This document shows, piece by piece, positions 26,272 through 34,844 of a stretch of DNA of 64,000 nucleotides. The translations under genes were made by a program, and so were the position numbers. The notes below the pieces were generated by a model. The model was not told where the DNA came from. It was given only the letters and a program-made list of their open reading frames with translations, and made no database searches. Source of the stretch: Leptolyngbya sp. FACHB-60. GTDB lineage: Bacteria; Cyanobacteriota; Cyanobacteriia; Phormidesmidales; Phormidesmidaceae. Every line of letters starts with the position of its first letter. Within the stretch, counting starts at the first letter, position 1. The DNA is taken from the NCBI RefSeq assembly GCF_014695775.1, contig NZ_JACJOX010000014.1:20834-84833 (forward strand), in the 5' to 3' direction.

Positions 26272-27423
26272 CTACGCCTTTTTCTTCTTGCTACGTCCGG
26301 GTTCAAAGGGCAGGGTCTGCCGATTTTCCTCAACCTTGGTTTCGGCATCGACGATTTTTTGCAGATTCTCAGGCAGAGGCTCTCGCGAAAGAATAAACGT
26401 TTGCAAGGTCTGAAAGATGTTAGCAATTAGCATGTACATCAGCACCCCGGCAGGCAGGGGAAAGAACAGGAACATGCCGGAGAAGATGATCGGCGTGAAC
26501 TTGTTAACGGCGGCCTGTTGAGAGTTTTCGCTACTTGTGGAGCCCTGGCCGGAGAGCACCTGGTTGAGGTACAGGCTGGCCCCAAAGCCCAGAATCATGA
26601 TCAAAATATCCCAGTGGATGGCACCGTCTTCACCGGTTACACCGATGCGGCCCAGGGCTTTGATAAACAAAAACCCTTTGTTGGCCGCTAAACCTGGAGC
26701 CTGCACTCGCACGGTCGCTTCACCTGGGGCTAGCGCGGTGATATGGCCTTCGGCATCGATCGCAACGACATCCTCACCCTTGGTAATTTCCCACTTGGGC
26801 TGGAAGCTGTCTACGTCTTCGTTGTACTCGGCAACAAGGGTCTCGATAGATTCGCCTTCAGCGGTTTGCAGGCGCACGTCGGTTTTTTCGCCCACCACGA
26901 GCTTGTTGCCACCGGGCATCACCGCCGAGATGGGGAAGTGAGACCCGTCAGAGACGTAGATGGCCTTGGGGGGCGTGGTAAACACCTGGAGCTGAATCTG
27001 CTCAATCTTTTCTTGGGGAAAGACCTGAACGTTAACGTCGTAGTTGATGTCAGAAAACGGCGACCCCCGCAGGGTGGCGAATAGGGCAAAGAGAATGGGC
27101 ATTTGCAGCAGCACCGGAAAGCAACCTGCCAGGGGGTTGCCAAACTCTTTGTAAACCCCGCTCATCTCCTCTTGCAGCTTGGTGGGGTTATCTTTGTAAC
27201 GCTCTTGAATCTCTTTGACGCGCTTTTGCATTAGAGGCTGGGCCACCTTCATACGCCGCATGTTGCGAATTGAGCCGGCGTTGAGGGGGTACAAGGCAAA
27301 GCGAATTACCAGAGTGAGGGCCACAATGGCTAACCCGTAGCTGGGCACGATTCCATAGAAAAAATCTAGGATCGGCAACATGATGTTGTTAGTCAGAAAT
27401 CCAATTCCAAAATCCATGGGCAC
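26272..27423 (-). CDS. yidC: Membrane protein insertase YidC/Alb3
   Basis: 383 aa. [19 protein letters not shown] is the first core segment with the hydrophilic-groove Arg; the cytoplasmic coiled coil follows ([20 protein letters not shown]), and [20 protein letters not shown] and the last spans complete the Oxa1/Alb3 fold. Between the second and third core spans lies a long lumenal insertion with a bacterial Ig-like (BIG2) appearance ([20 protein letters not shown]), which is normal in cyanobacterial YidC. It inserts membrane proteins, including thylakoid proteins, with or without SecYEG. The Lys-rich tail may contact ribosomes. Part of the rpmH-rnpA-yidC-khpB block. Confidence 0.94.
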   Translation of the reverse strand: MPMDFGIGFLTNNIMLPILDFFYGIVPSYGLAIVALTLVIRFALYPLNAGSIRNMRRMKVAQPLMQKRVKEIQERYKDNPTKLQEEMSGVYKEFGNPLAGCFPVLLQMPILFALFATLRGSPFSDINYDVNVQVFPQEKIEQIQLQVFTTPPKAIYVSDGSHFPISAVMPGGNKLVVGEKTDVRLQTAEGESIETLVAEYNEDVDSFQPKWEITKGEDVVAIDAEGHITALAPGEATVRVQAPGLAANKGFLFIKALGRIGVTGEDGAIHWDILIMILGFGASLYLNQVLSGQGSTSSENSQQAAVNKFTPIIFSGMFLFFPLPAGVLMYMLIANIFQTLQTFILSREPLPENLQKIVDAETKVEENRQTLPFEPGRSKKKKA

Positions 27424-27524
27424 CTGAACCCTGCTACAGGGGATACGACGTTAACTGCTTAGTTACCTAATCTACCCCATCGTTGGGGAGACAAGCCGCC
27501 CCAGCGGGTTGGGATTGCCGTAAG

Positions 27525-27920
27525 TTAGCTCTTGCCAAGGGAGCCGCTGACGGCCTGGGCTGCGGGAGAGATGCGCTCGTTCATGTATTCGTATACTTCG
27601 CGAAACCGGGGCATAGAGCGCAATTCTAGGCGGCTGCCATCCTTGAGGGTGACGACCATGTCGCCCCAAAGGCCCAGCCCGCGAGGCACCGTGACAATTT
27701 TACTGATTTCGTTGTAGATCAAGTCGGTGCGCTCGCGCCCCAGCCAGCCGCCGGTCACCGAAAGCCGCCGACTGGTAATGCGGTAGCGCAGCCACAGGGC
27801 GCGGGTGATGGCTCCAACCGTGAGGGGAAGGCAGATAATCGTGAAACCCAGCAAAATATTGATGATTAAATCGCCAATGTGGGGGCCGCCTTCGTAGAAC
27901 ACATCCTCACGAATGCCCAT
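27525..27920 (-). CDS. PH-domain membrane protein
   Basis: 131 aa. A hydrophobic hairpin (IGDLIINILLGFTIICLPLT) precedes a bacterial pleckstrin-like (bPH2) domain: YRITSRRLSVTGGWLGRERT, LIYNEISKIVTVPRG and VVTLKDGSRLELRSM. Proteins like this sit between rnpA and yidC in most cyanobacteria. The function is unknown. The start overlaps the rnpA end by 14 bp. Confidence 0.88.
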   Translation of the reverse strand: MGIREDVFYEGGPHIGDLIINILLGFTIICLPLTVGAITRALWLRYRITSRRLSVTGGWLGRERTDLIYNEISKIVTVPRGLGLWGDMVVTLKDGSRLELRSMPRFREVYEYMNERISPAAQAVSGSLGKS

Positions 27921-28287
27921 GGAATACCTCTAGCTTGGTAAACAACTGCTCTAATTCTCGCAAAAATTCGCCATATTCGCACTCAGCCGCCCCGGGCTTC
28001 AGGCTGATGACGATCCACTGAGAAGGACGCAGGCGGGGCAGTAGGATGCGCAGGGCAGCGCGCACTCGTCGCTTGAGGCGGTTGCGCACCACGGCTCGCT
28101 TGTGCACCTTGAGGCTCACAACAATGCCAATGCGTGAATCATGGGCGTTAGGGGTCACGGGTTTGGCCTGGGCTGGAGGTAGCGACCACGCCCGCATCAA
28201 CAGGTGGGCAGAGGCCACTTTTCTGCCCTGCCGATAGACCTGGGAAAAATCTCGCGATCGCCGCAGCCGATGGTGTTTGGGCAGCAC
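27907..28287 (-). CDS. rnpA: Ribonuclease P protein component
   Basis: 126 aa. LPKHHRLRRSRDFSQVYRQG at the N-terminus, and IGIVVSLKVHKRAVVRNRLK with RRVRAALR, the RNR motif that binds the RNase P RNA, are diagnostic. It helps the RNA subunit cleave the 5' leader of pre-tRNA. The start is GTG at 28287. It follows rpmH by 98 bp and overlaps the PH-domain gene, as in other cyanobacteria. Confidence 0.93.
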   Translation of the reverse strand: MLPKHHRLRRSRDFSQVYRQGRKVASAHLLMRAWSLPPAQAKPVTPNAHDSRIGIVVSLKVHKRAVVRNRLKRRVRAALRILLPRLRPSQWIVISLKPGAAECEYGEFLRELEQLFTKLEVFHGHS

Positions 28288-28385
28288 TACCGATCCTCAA
28301 CGCGCAACAATAGTCCTGGAGCTTAAGGCAGCCCCAGGACTTTGCAATGATCTACGAACGGTGAAGGGAGTAACCCCAGCTCGAG

Positions 28386-28523
28386 CTAGACGGCGAGCTT
28401 GGCCCGGCCCTTGCGGCGGCGAGCTTTAATCACCTCCTGACCGGTGTGGGAGCGCATACGAGCGCGAAACCCGGAGGTTCGCTTTTGCTTTCGGTTGGTG
28501 CCCTCTAGGGTGCGCTTGCTCAT
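28386..28523 (-). CDS. rpmH: 50S ribosomal protein L34
   Basis: 45 aa from ATG at 28523 to TAG at 28386. [20 protein letters not shown] followed by [20 protein letters not shown] is the L34 sequence. It is the first gene of the leftward rpmH-rnpA-PH-yidC-khpB-yceD block. A plausible -10 box (TATTAT) stands at 28571-28566, leaving a ~35-40-base leader, but no good -35 is seen. Confidence 0.96.
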   Translation of the reverse strand: MSKRTLEGTNRKQKRTSGFRARMRSHTGQEVIKARRRKGRAKLAV

Positions 28524-28585
28524 GGCTTAGTCTCTGCCTGTTTCTGCTAAAAATCACGGTCTCATATAATAGCACCCACTGGCCC

Positions 28586-29161
28586 CTAGCGGTCGTGGTT
28601 GCTCTCAGAGGCAATCTCCATCGGCCAGGTGCCGACGTACTGGTTGACTACATCACCCTGGTACATCATTCTCAGGTTGAAGTAGTGGTAGCCATAGCGG
28701 CGGGTATTGCGCACATTGGAGAGCACCACCACCAGGTCGGTGTTGGCCTCAATCGGCTGCTCAGGAATGATTTCAATGCGGTTCTCGTCCTGAATCCAGT
28801 CGATGGCTTTGACCGGAATCACTTCACCACCGCGCCAGTCGCCCTTGCGTAACTCGATGGCGTTGGGGTCAAACCGACCGCCAATTTCGGTAAAGCTATC
28901 GGGATAGTCAATTTCTAGTGAAATGACATCGCGCGGCAGCTTGTTGCGCATGATGTTGAGGTAGTAGCGGGAGTTGGTGCTACGCGGATAGTTGAAATCA
29001 ATCATGTATCTGAGTCGATACTCAATTTCAACACCGCCAAAGATGGTCAACCCGGTCTGAGCCTGGGTGGGTTGGGGCAGCGCGGTGCTAAGGCCAACCG
29101 CTGTGGCCACAGCGACCAGCCCCAGGGCGGCCAACTTAAGCAATTTCTTAAGGGATGTCAT
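28586..29161 (-). CDS. DUF2808 secreted protein
   Basis: 191 aa from the ATG at 29161. The start MTSLKKLLKLAALGLVAVAT with an Ala-rich cleavage site near TQAQ is a signal peptide. The mature part matches DUF2808: YRLRYMIDFNYPRSTNSRYY, VISLEIDYPDSFTEIGGRFD and LVVVLSNVRNTRRYGYHYFN. The family is almost confined to cyanobacteria, is exported, and has no known function. A further-upstream start at 29227 would add residues before the signal peptide. Confidence 0.88.
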   Translation of the reverse strand: MTSLKKLLKLAALGLVAVATAVGLSTALPQPTQAQTGLTIFGGVEIEYRLRYMIDFNYPRSTNSRYYLNIMRNKLPRDVISLEIDYPDSFTEIGGRFDPNAIELRKGDWRGGEVIPVKAIDWIQDENRIEIIPEQPIEANTDLVVVLSNVRNTRRYGYHYFNLRMMYQGDVVNQYVGTWPMEIASESNHDR

Positions 29162-29374
29162 GGTGTACCTCCAATGAAAACTATCTGGCCGGGTAGCTTG
29201 GGGCAACCAATCTAGGCCACCCATCACAATAGCTCTAGCGGCCTAAGGGCGTGCTCCGATCTGTGCCAGTGATGCAACCGGGCTTTTGATATCGGGGAAT
29301 TCTCAGGGAATTAGCTCCCAAACCTGCCCCAATCCTACCATTTAGCCTCTGTTCCTCAGGGCTTGGCGGTGCGG

Positions 29375-32300
29375 CTACTCGCCGTCGTCGTCGATAATGG
29401 CGTTGCGATCGAGCAGCAGCAGGTTGCGCAGCTGGTCGGTGTCGAACTCGGTGAGCCAGCCTTCGCCTGCGCTGACTACCTGCTCGGAGAGGGCTTTTTT
29501 GCTCTCAATCATCTCGTGGATGCGCTCCTCTAGAGTGCCGGTGGTGACAAATTTGTGCACCTGCACGTTGCGGGTTTGGCCAATGCGAAAGGCGCGGTCG
29601 GTGGCCTGGTTTTCGATCGCCGGGTTCCACCAGCGATCGTAATGGAACACGTGGTTGGCGCGGGTGAGGTTGAGGCCTACTCCCCCGGCCTTGAGGGAGA
29701 GAATAAACAGACGCGGCGCAGCGGGGTCATTTTGAAACCGCTCGACCATGGCCTCTCGCTGGTTTTTGGTGGAGCTGCCGTAGAGAAACAGCGCTTCTTG
29801 GCCCAGATAGGACTGGAGGTGTCGCTGGAGTAGTTTGCCCCACTCGGCAAACTGGGTGAAGATGAGGGCGCGATCGCCCTCAGCAATCACTTCCTCCAGC
29901 ATTTCATCGAGCCGCTGAAGCTTGCCCGATCGCCCCTTCAGCCCCAGGCTCGACTCCTGCAAAAACTGGGCCGGGTGGTTACAGATCTGCTTCAGTCGGG
30001 TTAAGAGAGCAAGAATTTGCCCCTTGCGCTGCACCCCGGTGGTGTCATCCAGGGTTTTTAGGGCCGCATCGACGGTCTGCTGGTAGAGGTTGGCCTGCTC
30101 GGCCGACAAACCGCAGTACACGCTCATTTCCTGCTTTTCGGGCAGGTCTTGAATGATGCTGCGATCGGTCTTGAGGCGGCGTAAAATAAACGGCTGCACC
30201 AGACCCTTTAGCGCCTTGAGGGAAGCCACATCGCCATAGCGCTCGATGGGGGTAGCAAAGCGCCGCTGAAAGAAATTTTTCGGCCCTAGGTAGCCGGGGT
30301 TGAGAAAGTCCATGATCGACCACAGCTCGCCCAGGCGGTTTTCCACTGGCGTGCCGGTGAGGGCAACGCGGAACTGGGCCTCGATCTGGCGGGCCGCTTT
30401 AGACTGCTTGGCGTCGGAGTTTTTAATGTTTTGAGCTTCGTCAAGGACTAGGCAGGGCCAACTCACCGACTGGAGAGGTTTGAGATCTCGGTAAATTAGC
30501 GCATAGCTAGTGATTACCAGGTGCTTGCCCTGCACGGCTTTGGCAAAGCTGGCCCCCTTGGGGCGGCGATCGCCGTGGTGCATCAGGGTTTTGAGCTGGG
30601 GAGCAAACCGTTTGACCTCCTTTTCCCAGTTGCCCAGCACCGAGGTGGGGCACACCAACAGCACCGGGGTCTCAAGCCAGCCGTTGTCTTGCAGGTAGAG
30701 CAAAAAGGCAATTAGCTGAATGGTCTTGCCCAGACCCATGTCGTCGGCCAGGCAGGCCCCTAGGCCCCACTGTTCTAAAAATGCCAGCCACGATACCCCG
30801 CGCGCCTGGTACGGCCGTAGGGTGCCTTTAAAGCCGCTGGGGGCCTCCATTTCTTCGAGGGTTTGGTTGCCGGTGGTGAGGGTTTCAATCAGGGTTTGCA
30901 GTGCCCCGGTGGCCTCAAAGCTGACCACCGGAAGCCGATCGATCAGCTGAGTGTCGCCGGTGCTAATTCGCAGGGCATCTTCCACCGAGAGGGGCGTGGC
31001 GGTCTTTTGCCCCGCCAAAAACTGCCGAGCCGCTTTCACATCTTGGGGCTTCAGCTCAACCCAGCGTCCGTTGATTTCGACCAGCGGTGAGCCCTGGTTA
31101 ATCAACTGCTCAAACTCGGCGGTGGAGAGGGTTTCCCCTGCGATCGATAGCTCCCAGCGAAAGTTGAGCAGGCTTTTGAGGCCGAGCCGCTGCCGCTGGT
31201 TTTGGGGCGGCACCTCCGCCTGCACCTTGAGGCCCAAGCGTCCGGCTCCGTCTTCGGTAGTTTGGGCTAGACCAGGGGGAAGTTGTACCTCGACGCCGTT
31301 GTCTTGCAGTTGCCAGGCCGATGCCTTAATAAACTGGTAGGCCTGGATCGGATCGAGATCGCAGTGGGCCGGATGCTGCTGACGCAGACTCTCGCGAATT
31401 GGGTCGTACAGCCGAGCGGCGCGACCCAAGGCTCCGAGCAGGGTCTCTTGAGGTGACTTGAGGGTCGCCCCCTGGTGGTGCAGCTCGTCTACGGGATGCT
31501 GCCAGATCTGATCTGCTCCCATCTGCCAGTCGGGATTAGCGGCTGACTGAAGCTGGTACAGAAGTTGCCAGGGCTGTTCGAGTTCGGCGGGTGGCTGTAA
31601 CACTAGCCGCAGGCGAAACTGGGTGGCAGGGTCTTCTGCCAGGGTCTGCAGCGGCGTGGTCCAGGTAGTGAGAGCCTCTTGCAGACGGGCGCTGGCGGCG
31701 GCGCTGGCCTCTAGGGTTCCCCCTGGCTGGCTTAGAGCCTGGAGCCAGGGCTGAATCGGCAGCTCTTTGCTGAGATTGCCCAGGCCGTTGAAGGACTGGG
31801 CCTGGGCCGCCTGTCGCACTTGGTGGTCGACTACAGCGGCTAAAAAAGTGAGTAGCAGCGGCTGAGGGTCGAGTAGGGGCACCCCACAGCCCAAGGGGGC
31901 TTCACCTTTGGCAACGGTTGGCAGATGGGTGCGGCAGATCACGGGCATAGCCCGCGAAAAATTGCGCAGGCGCTCTTGGTCGGGCGCGCTGTCGAGTAGG
32001 GGATGCCAGCCTGCTGCCAGGGTTTGGCTAGTGAGTTCTAAGCCCGGCAGAAACTTGCCCCGAGCTAGGAGGTTGAGGCCCCAGCGAGCAATGTGACCCC
32101 AGTAGCGCAGGTCGGCCCCGATCTCGCCGGGACCAGTGAGAGTTTGCTGCCCCAGAGGTAGGGCAAGCAGCATAGGCAAAAAGTCGGCTATGCCTAGGTG
32201 CCAGCCCTGAATTTGCCAGGGGTGAAGCACTGTGTTGGCCTGGACCGAATCGTCGGTCTGAGCATCGACTCGGGCTGAATGGACTGGTATAAGAGCTGAT

Positions 32301-32668
32301 GGCGTAATCTGGGCGGGCAGCGGCAGGGCCAATTCTCCCCAGACCGGGCCGATGGCGCGCGTCGCTGCTTTTGGCCCACGCGACGCCCCTCGTCGACCGC
32401 TGCTCTCCGGTGCTTTTTTAGCACCTTTGCCAGTGCCTGCCGCTTGGGTCAACGCCGGTGGAAATAGCTCTCCGGTCGCAGAACGGCCCACCAGCTGCTT
32501 TTGCATGGCGGTGAGCACTTGGGCCAGGTCGGTTTGGGCAAGGGAATAGGGATGGGGGTGCAGGCCGTCCCAGGGGGCGAGCCCCTCTGGCGGCAAGGGC
32601 TGCCAGGCCTCGGCCCAGAGAAAGAACTGCTGCGCCTGAGGAACCCAACTGACGTGTAGTATTGCCAT
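29375..32668 (-). CDS. SNF2/RAD54-type helicase (HepA-like)
   Basis: 1097 aa. Residues ~1-580 contain an N-terminal non-helicase region including a DUF3670-type SNF2-associated domain. The ATPase begins near residue 620: LADDMGLGKTIQLIAFLLYL (Walker A), LVLDEAQNIKN (DEAQ-box), ALTGTPVENRLGELWSIMDF, and the second lobe SLKAGGVGLNLTRANHVFHY, DRAFRIGQTRNVQVHKF. These proteins move on DNA or remodel protein-DNA complexes using ATP. Long versions of this kind are common single genes in cyanobacteria. It is monocistronic as far as visible. Confidence 0.9.
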   Translation of the reverse strand: MAILHVSWVPQAQQFFLWAEAWQPLPPEGLAPWDGLHPHPYSLAQTDLAQVLTAMQKQLVGRSATGELFPPALTQAAGTGKGAKKAPESSGRRGASRGPKAATRAIGPVWGELALPLPAQITPSALIPVHSARVDAQTDDSVQANTVLHPWQIQGWHLGIADFLPMLLALPLGQQTLTGPGEIGADLRYWGHIARWGLNLLARGKFLPGLELTSQTLAAGWHPLLDSAPDQERLRNFSRAMPVICRTHLPTVAKGEAPLGCGVPLLDPQPLLLTFLAAVVDHQVRQAAQAQSFNGLGNLSKELPIQPWLQALSQPGGTLEASAAASARLQEALTTWTTPLQTLAEDPATQFRLRLVLQPPAELEQPWQLLYQLQSAANPDWQMGADQIWQHPVDELHHQGATLKSPQETLLGALGRAARLYDPIRESLRQQHPAHCDLDPIQAYQFIKASAWQLQDNGVEVQLPPGLAQTTEDGAGRLGLKVQAEVPPQNQRQRLGLKSLLNFRWELSIAGETLSTAEFEQLINQGSPLVEINGRWVELKPQDVKAARQFLAGQKTATPLSVEDALRISTGDTQLIDRLPVVSFEATGALQTLIETLTTGNQTLEEMEAPSGFKGTLRPYQARGVSWLAFLEQWGLGACLADDMGLGKTIQLIAFLLYLQDNGWLETPVLLVCPTSVLGNWEKEVKRFAPQLKTLMHHGDRRPKGASFAKAVQGKHLVITSYALIYRDLKPLQSVSWPCLVLDEAQNIKNSDAKQSKAARQIEAQFRVALTGTPVENRLGELWSIMDFLNPGYLGPKNFFQRRFATPIERYGDVASLKALKGLVQPFILRRLKTDRSIIQDLPEKQEMSVYCGLSAEQANLYQQTVDAALKTLDDTTGVQRKGQILALLTRLKQICNHPAQFLQESSLGLKGRSGKLQRLDEMLEEVIAEGDRALIFTQFAEWGKLLQRHLQSYLGQEALFLYGSSTKNQREAMVERFQNDPAAPRLFILSLKAGGVGLNLTRANHVFHYDRWWNPAIENQATDRAFRIGQTRNVQVHKFVTTGTLEERIHEMIESKKALSEQVVSAGEGWLTEFDTDQLRNLLLLDRNAIIDDDGE

Positions 32669-32889
32669 TAGCCCTGTATCTACGACTCGCTCAAAAGTTT
32701 GGCATGGGTTGGGAGCAGGTAGATAGGGCCAGTTGCCCCCCAGTTGCGGGTAAAACGCCAGTGAGTACCCCGGCGGGTAAGCCCATCCCTAAAGCCCCGT
32801 CCTCGGTTACACCGGGTGTGCAGAAAACCTGCTTAATTTGCCTATCTTACTCTCTTCGGCTGGCCCTGACGGGGCATCCTCGATAACCT

Positions 32890-33678
32890 TTAGGCATATT
32901 CCATAGTGACTGGGGTGTGGTCGCTGGGTTTTTCCCAGCGACGAGGTTCGAGGTCAATGGTGCAGCTGAGGGCGCGATCGCTCAACCCTGCCGACAGATA
33001 ATGGTGGTCAATGCGCCAGCCCATGTTTCGCTGAAACGCGGCGGTTCGGTAGTCCCACCAGCTAAAGTGCCCCCCCTCATCGTTGAATAGGCGAAAGCCA
33101 TCCTTAAGCCCTACCGCTATCACCTCCTTGAGTGCCTCTCGTTCGGTGGGCGAGGACATAATGTGTTTCTCTTTGCCTTCAGGGTTATAGATATCTTTGT
33201 CCTCGAGGGCGATATTGAAATCACCGCAGACATTCAGGTTGGGATATTCGGCGAGCAGGGCAGCTAAATAGTCTTTTAGGCAGGCTAGCCAACGCAGCTT
33301 GTACGCGTACTTTTCGCTGCCAATAGAACTGCCGTTGGGCACGTAGAGGTTCACTATATAGATGTCGTCCCATAGCCCGGCGACCACCCGCTTTTGGTCA
33401 TCTAAGTCGCCAACGCGGTCTTCCCCCAGCACTGGGGCGAAGCCGTATTGCACCTTCTCTAGGGGCTGACGACTGAGCAAGGCTACTCCGTTATAAGACT
33501 TTTGGCCGTGGATATAGGCGGTATAGCCCAGCTCTGAAAAGGCTGCGGTGGGAAACGTCTCGTTAACCACCTTGGTTTCTTGCAGGCACAGCACATCCAC
33601 TGGATTGGTTTGCAGCCACTGGGTCGCATGGTCGAGGCGCGATCGAATGGAGTTGACGTTCCAGGTGGCAACTTTCAT
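32890..33678 (-). CDS. xth: Exodeoxyribonuclease III
   Basis: 262 aa. MKVATWNVNSIRSRLDHATQ, then LCLQETKV with the metal-binding Glu, NLYVPNGSSIGSEKYAYKL, CGDFNIALEDKDIYNP and the C-terminal WRIDHHYLSAGL and KPSDHTPV, containing the catalytic Asp/His. It is a Mg-dependent AP endonuclease and 3'-5' exonuclease in base-excision repair. Full length, with the start at 33678; divergent from the 110-aa gene. Confidence 0.93.
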   Translation of the reverse strand: MKVATWNVNSIRSRLDHATQWLQTNPVDVLCLQETKVVNETFPTAAFSELGYTAYIHGQKSYNGVALLSRQPLEKVQYGFAPVLGEDRVGDLDDQKRVVAGLWDDIYIVNLYVPNGSSIGSEKYAYKLRWLACLKDYLAALLAEYPNLNVCGDFNIALEDKDIYNPEGKEKHIMSSPTEREALKEVIAVGLKDGFRLFNDEGGHFSWWDYRTAAFQRNMGWRIDHHYLSAGLSDRALSCTIDLEPRRWEKPSDHTPVTMEYA

Positions 33679-33728
33679 AGCGGGGGTTAAGCTAAACGGG
33701 TAGGGTCACAACGTTCTAGCTTAAGGGG

Positions 33729-34061
33729 TTGACCGCCCAAAAAGATCGCGCCCAAAGGATCGCAACCGTGTCACCAGAACCCCCCTCAAATTCACAACCA
33801 GAGGGCAAAGCTCTGGTCAAGGAAGTGTGTCGTCGCATTCGGCTGGCTCGCAGCTACTGGGATGCCCACAACAATGCCGCTTGCCGGGGCGAGCGAGAAA
33901 AGGCGCTAGCCCTCTACAACACTCTCGCCAAGGAGCAAAAAGACCAGATTCCCCAGACCCTGCGGGTGTGGCTGCGCTACCGCAGCGAGAAATATTTTGG
34001 CGCGCATCAGACGCAGCCGGGGAATAAGAGGCGATCTGCCAAGGGCCGAAGTAAGAAGTAG
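33729..34061 (+). CDS. Hypothetical basic protein, 110 aa
   Basis: The frame opens with TTG at 33729 (an alternative GTG lies at 33768) and encodes a charged, mostly helical protein: VCRRIRLARSYWDAHNNAAC, EREKALALYNTLAKEQKDQI and a Lys/Arg-rich end (PGNKRRSAKGRSKK). The motif SYWDAHNNAA with downstream LRVWLRYRSEKYFG looks conserved, and the basic tail suggests nucleic acid binding. I do not recognise the family. It lies between xth and the tRNA-Ala gene. Confidence 0.65.
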   Translation: MTAQKDRAQRIATVSPEPPSNSQPEGKALVKEVCRRIRLARSYWDAHNNAACRGEREKALALYNTLAKEQKDQIPQTLRVWLRYRSEKYFGAHQTQPGNKRRSAKGRSKK

Positions 34062-34093
34062 ACAGGGGTTTTGGTAGAATACTGACAAGTTTA

Positions 34094-34166
34094 GGGGAAT
34101 TAGCTCAGTTGGTAGAGCGCTGCGATCGCACCGCAGAGGTCAGGAGTTCGAATCTCCTATTCTCCA
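34094..34166 (+). tRNA. tRNA-Ala (anticodon CGC)
   Basis: GGGGAAT pairs with ATTCTCC at the acceptor stem (one G-T), the D arm is GCTC/GAGC, the anticodon stem CTGCG/CGCAG frames the loop ATCGCAC, giving anticodon CGC (Ala, GCG codons), and AGGAG/CTCCT with TTCGAAT forms the T arm. The CCA end is not encoded. The gene contains a HIP1 octamer across the anticodon loop. It is the apparent target of the CAST homing guide: bases 34115-34132 match the guide, preceded by a GTA PAM at 34112-34114. Confidence 0.95.
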
Positions 34167-34179
34167 TTCTCTCAAACGC

Positions 34180-34301
34180 TGTACGTTCGCACGCTAAATG
34201 TCGCGGTTCGCAGATTAGTGTCGTTTTTCGCAGATTAGTGTCGCTTTTGCTTAAATAAGAGATTTACACAGGTGAATATGCTGTTCGCAAGTTAGATGTC
34301 G
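34180..34301. repeat. CAST terminal sequence with four TnsB-type binding repeats
   Basis: The end starts TGTACG at 34180. Four related units follow: TTCGCACGCTAAATGTCG (34186-34203), TTCGCAGATTAGTGTCG twice (34207-34223 and 34227-34243, exact copies 20 bp apart) and TTCGCAAGTTAGATGTCG (34284-34301). Terminal TGT and clustered direct repeats of this size are what V-K and other Tn7-like elements use to assemble TnsB. Confidence 0.88.
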
Positions 34302-34330
34302 TAAACACTCAATTCTGAGTTTCCTCCGCT

Positions 34331-34380
34331 GGTGCAATCGCAGCGCTCCTTTCAACCCTCCCAAAGGCTCTTGAATGCAG
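34331..34380 (-). ncRNA. Delocalised homing crRNA: atypical repeat plus tRNA-matching guide
   Basis: Read leftward, 34380-34349 is an atypical repeat that ends GGGTTGAAAG like the array repeats (GGTGGGTTGAAAG) but differs upstream. The next 18 bases, 34348-34331, read GAGCGCTGCGATTGCACC. The tRNA-Ala gene at 34115-34132 has GAGCGCTGCGATCGCACC: 17 of 18 match, with a single difference at position 13. A GTA precedes the target, fitting the GTN PAM of Cas12k. V-K CASTs are known to use such separate short guides to home to tRNA genes. Confidence 0.88.
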
Positions 34381-34400
34381 GATCCACCTAACCGAAAAAC

Positions 34401-34649
34401 TTCTCTCATCCACCCATAGCTGGGGAACTGATGCAATGGTCAGCACCGCCCGGCTGCGGTAAGGCTTTCAACCCACCCATAGCTGGGAGGGCTGATGCAA
34501 CTGCGGGGCGTGCCCTGAGCGTTGAACCCGTCAAGGATCATCTTTCAACCCACCCATAGCTGGGAGGGCTGATGCAACAGGGAGTGCGCCGAGCCTACGA
34601 GGGCAGGCAATACTTTCAACCCACCCATAGCTGGGAGGGCTGATGCAAC
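34401..34649 (-). CRISPR. Mini-CRISPR array, type V-K
   Basis: Three identical 37-base repeats lie at 34465-34501, 34542-34578 and 34613-34649, plus a degenerate one at 34401-34437. In the leftward sense each perfect repeat ends GGGTGGGTTGAAAG, the 3' end typical of V-K crRNAs, so the array is transcribed leftward like cas12k. Spacers are 34579-34612 (34 bases), 34502-34541 (40) and a short 34438-34464 (27) before the degenerate repeat. There are no cas1/cas2 genes nearby, as is usual for V-K. I found no match for the ordinary spacers within the window. Confidence 0.95.
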
Positions 34650-34794
34650 TCCGCAGCGCGTAATCCTTGCAGGGAAAAGGTTCTAGGCCTTGGTTTGGCA
34701 AACCTACTCCCTATGACTTTACTCTGAGTGCTTAGAGATTCCCGAAGAACAACCAAGAATCTCGAAAATAGCTTTCAGGCAAGCGTTTCAGGAT

Positions 34795-34840
34795 TTTGGC
34801 AAACCCCCTAGGGATTTAACCCTTGCTTGGGTTTGCCAAA
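34795..34840. repeat. 12-bp inverted repeat between tracrRNA and CRISPR array
   Basis: TTTGGCAAACCC (34795-34806) is exactly complementary to GGGTTTGCCAAA (34829-34840), and a third copy of TTTGGCAAACC stands at 34694-34704. The hairpin follows the tracrRNA 3' end in the leftward direction and may terminate it or separate it from the array transcript. Confidence 0.65.
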
Positions 34841-34844
34841 GAAT

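Noticed and set aside
34438..34464. 27-base spacer as a second tRNA-targeting guide
   Set aside because: It shares only 7-mers with the tRNA gene, no more than chance would give.
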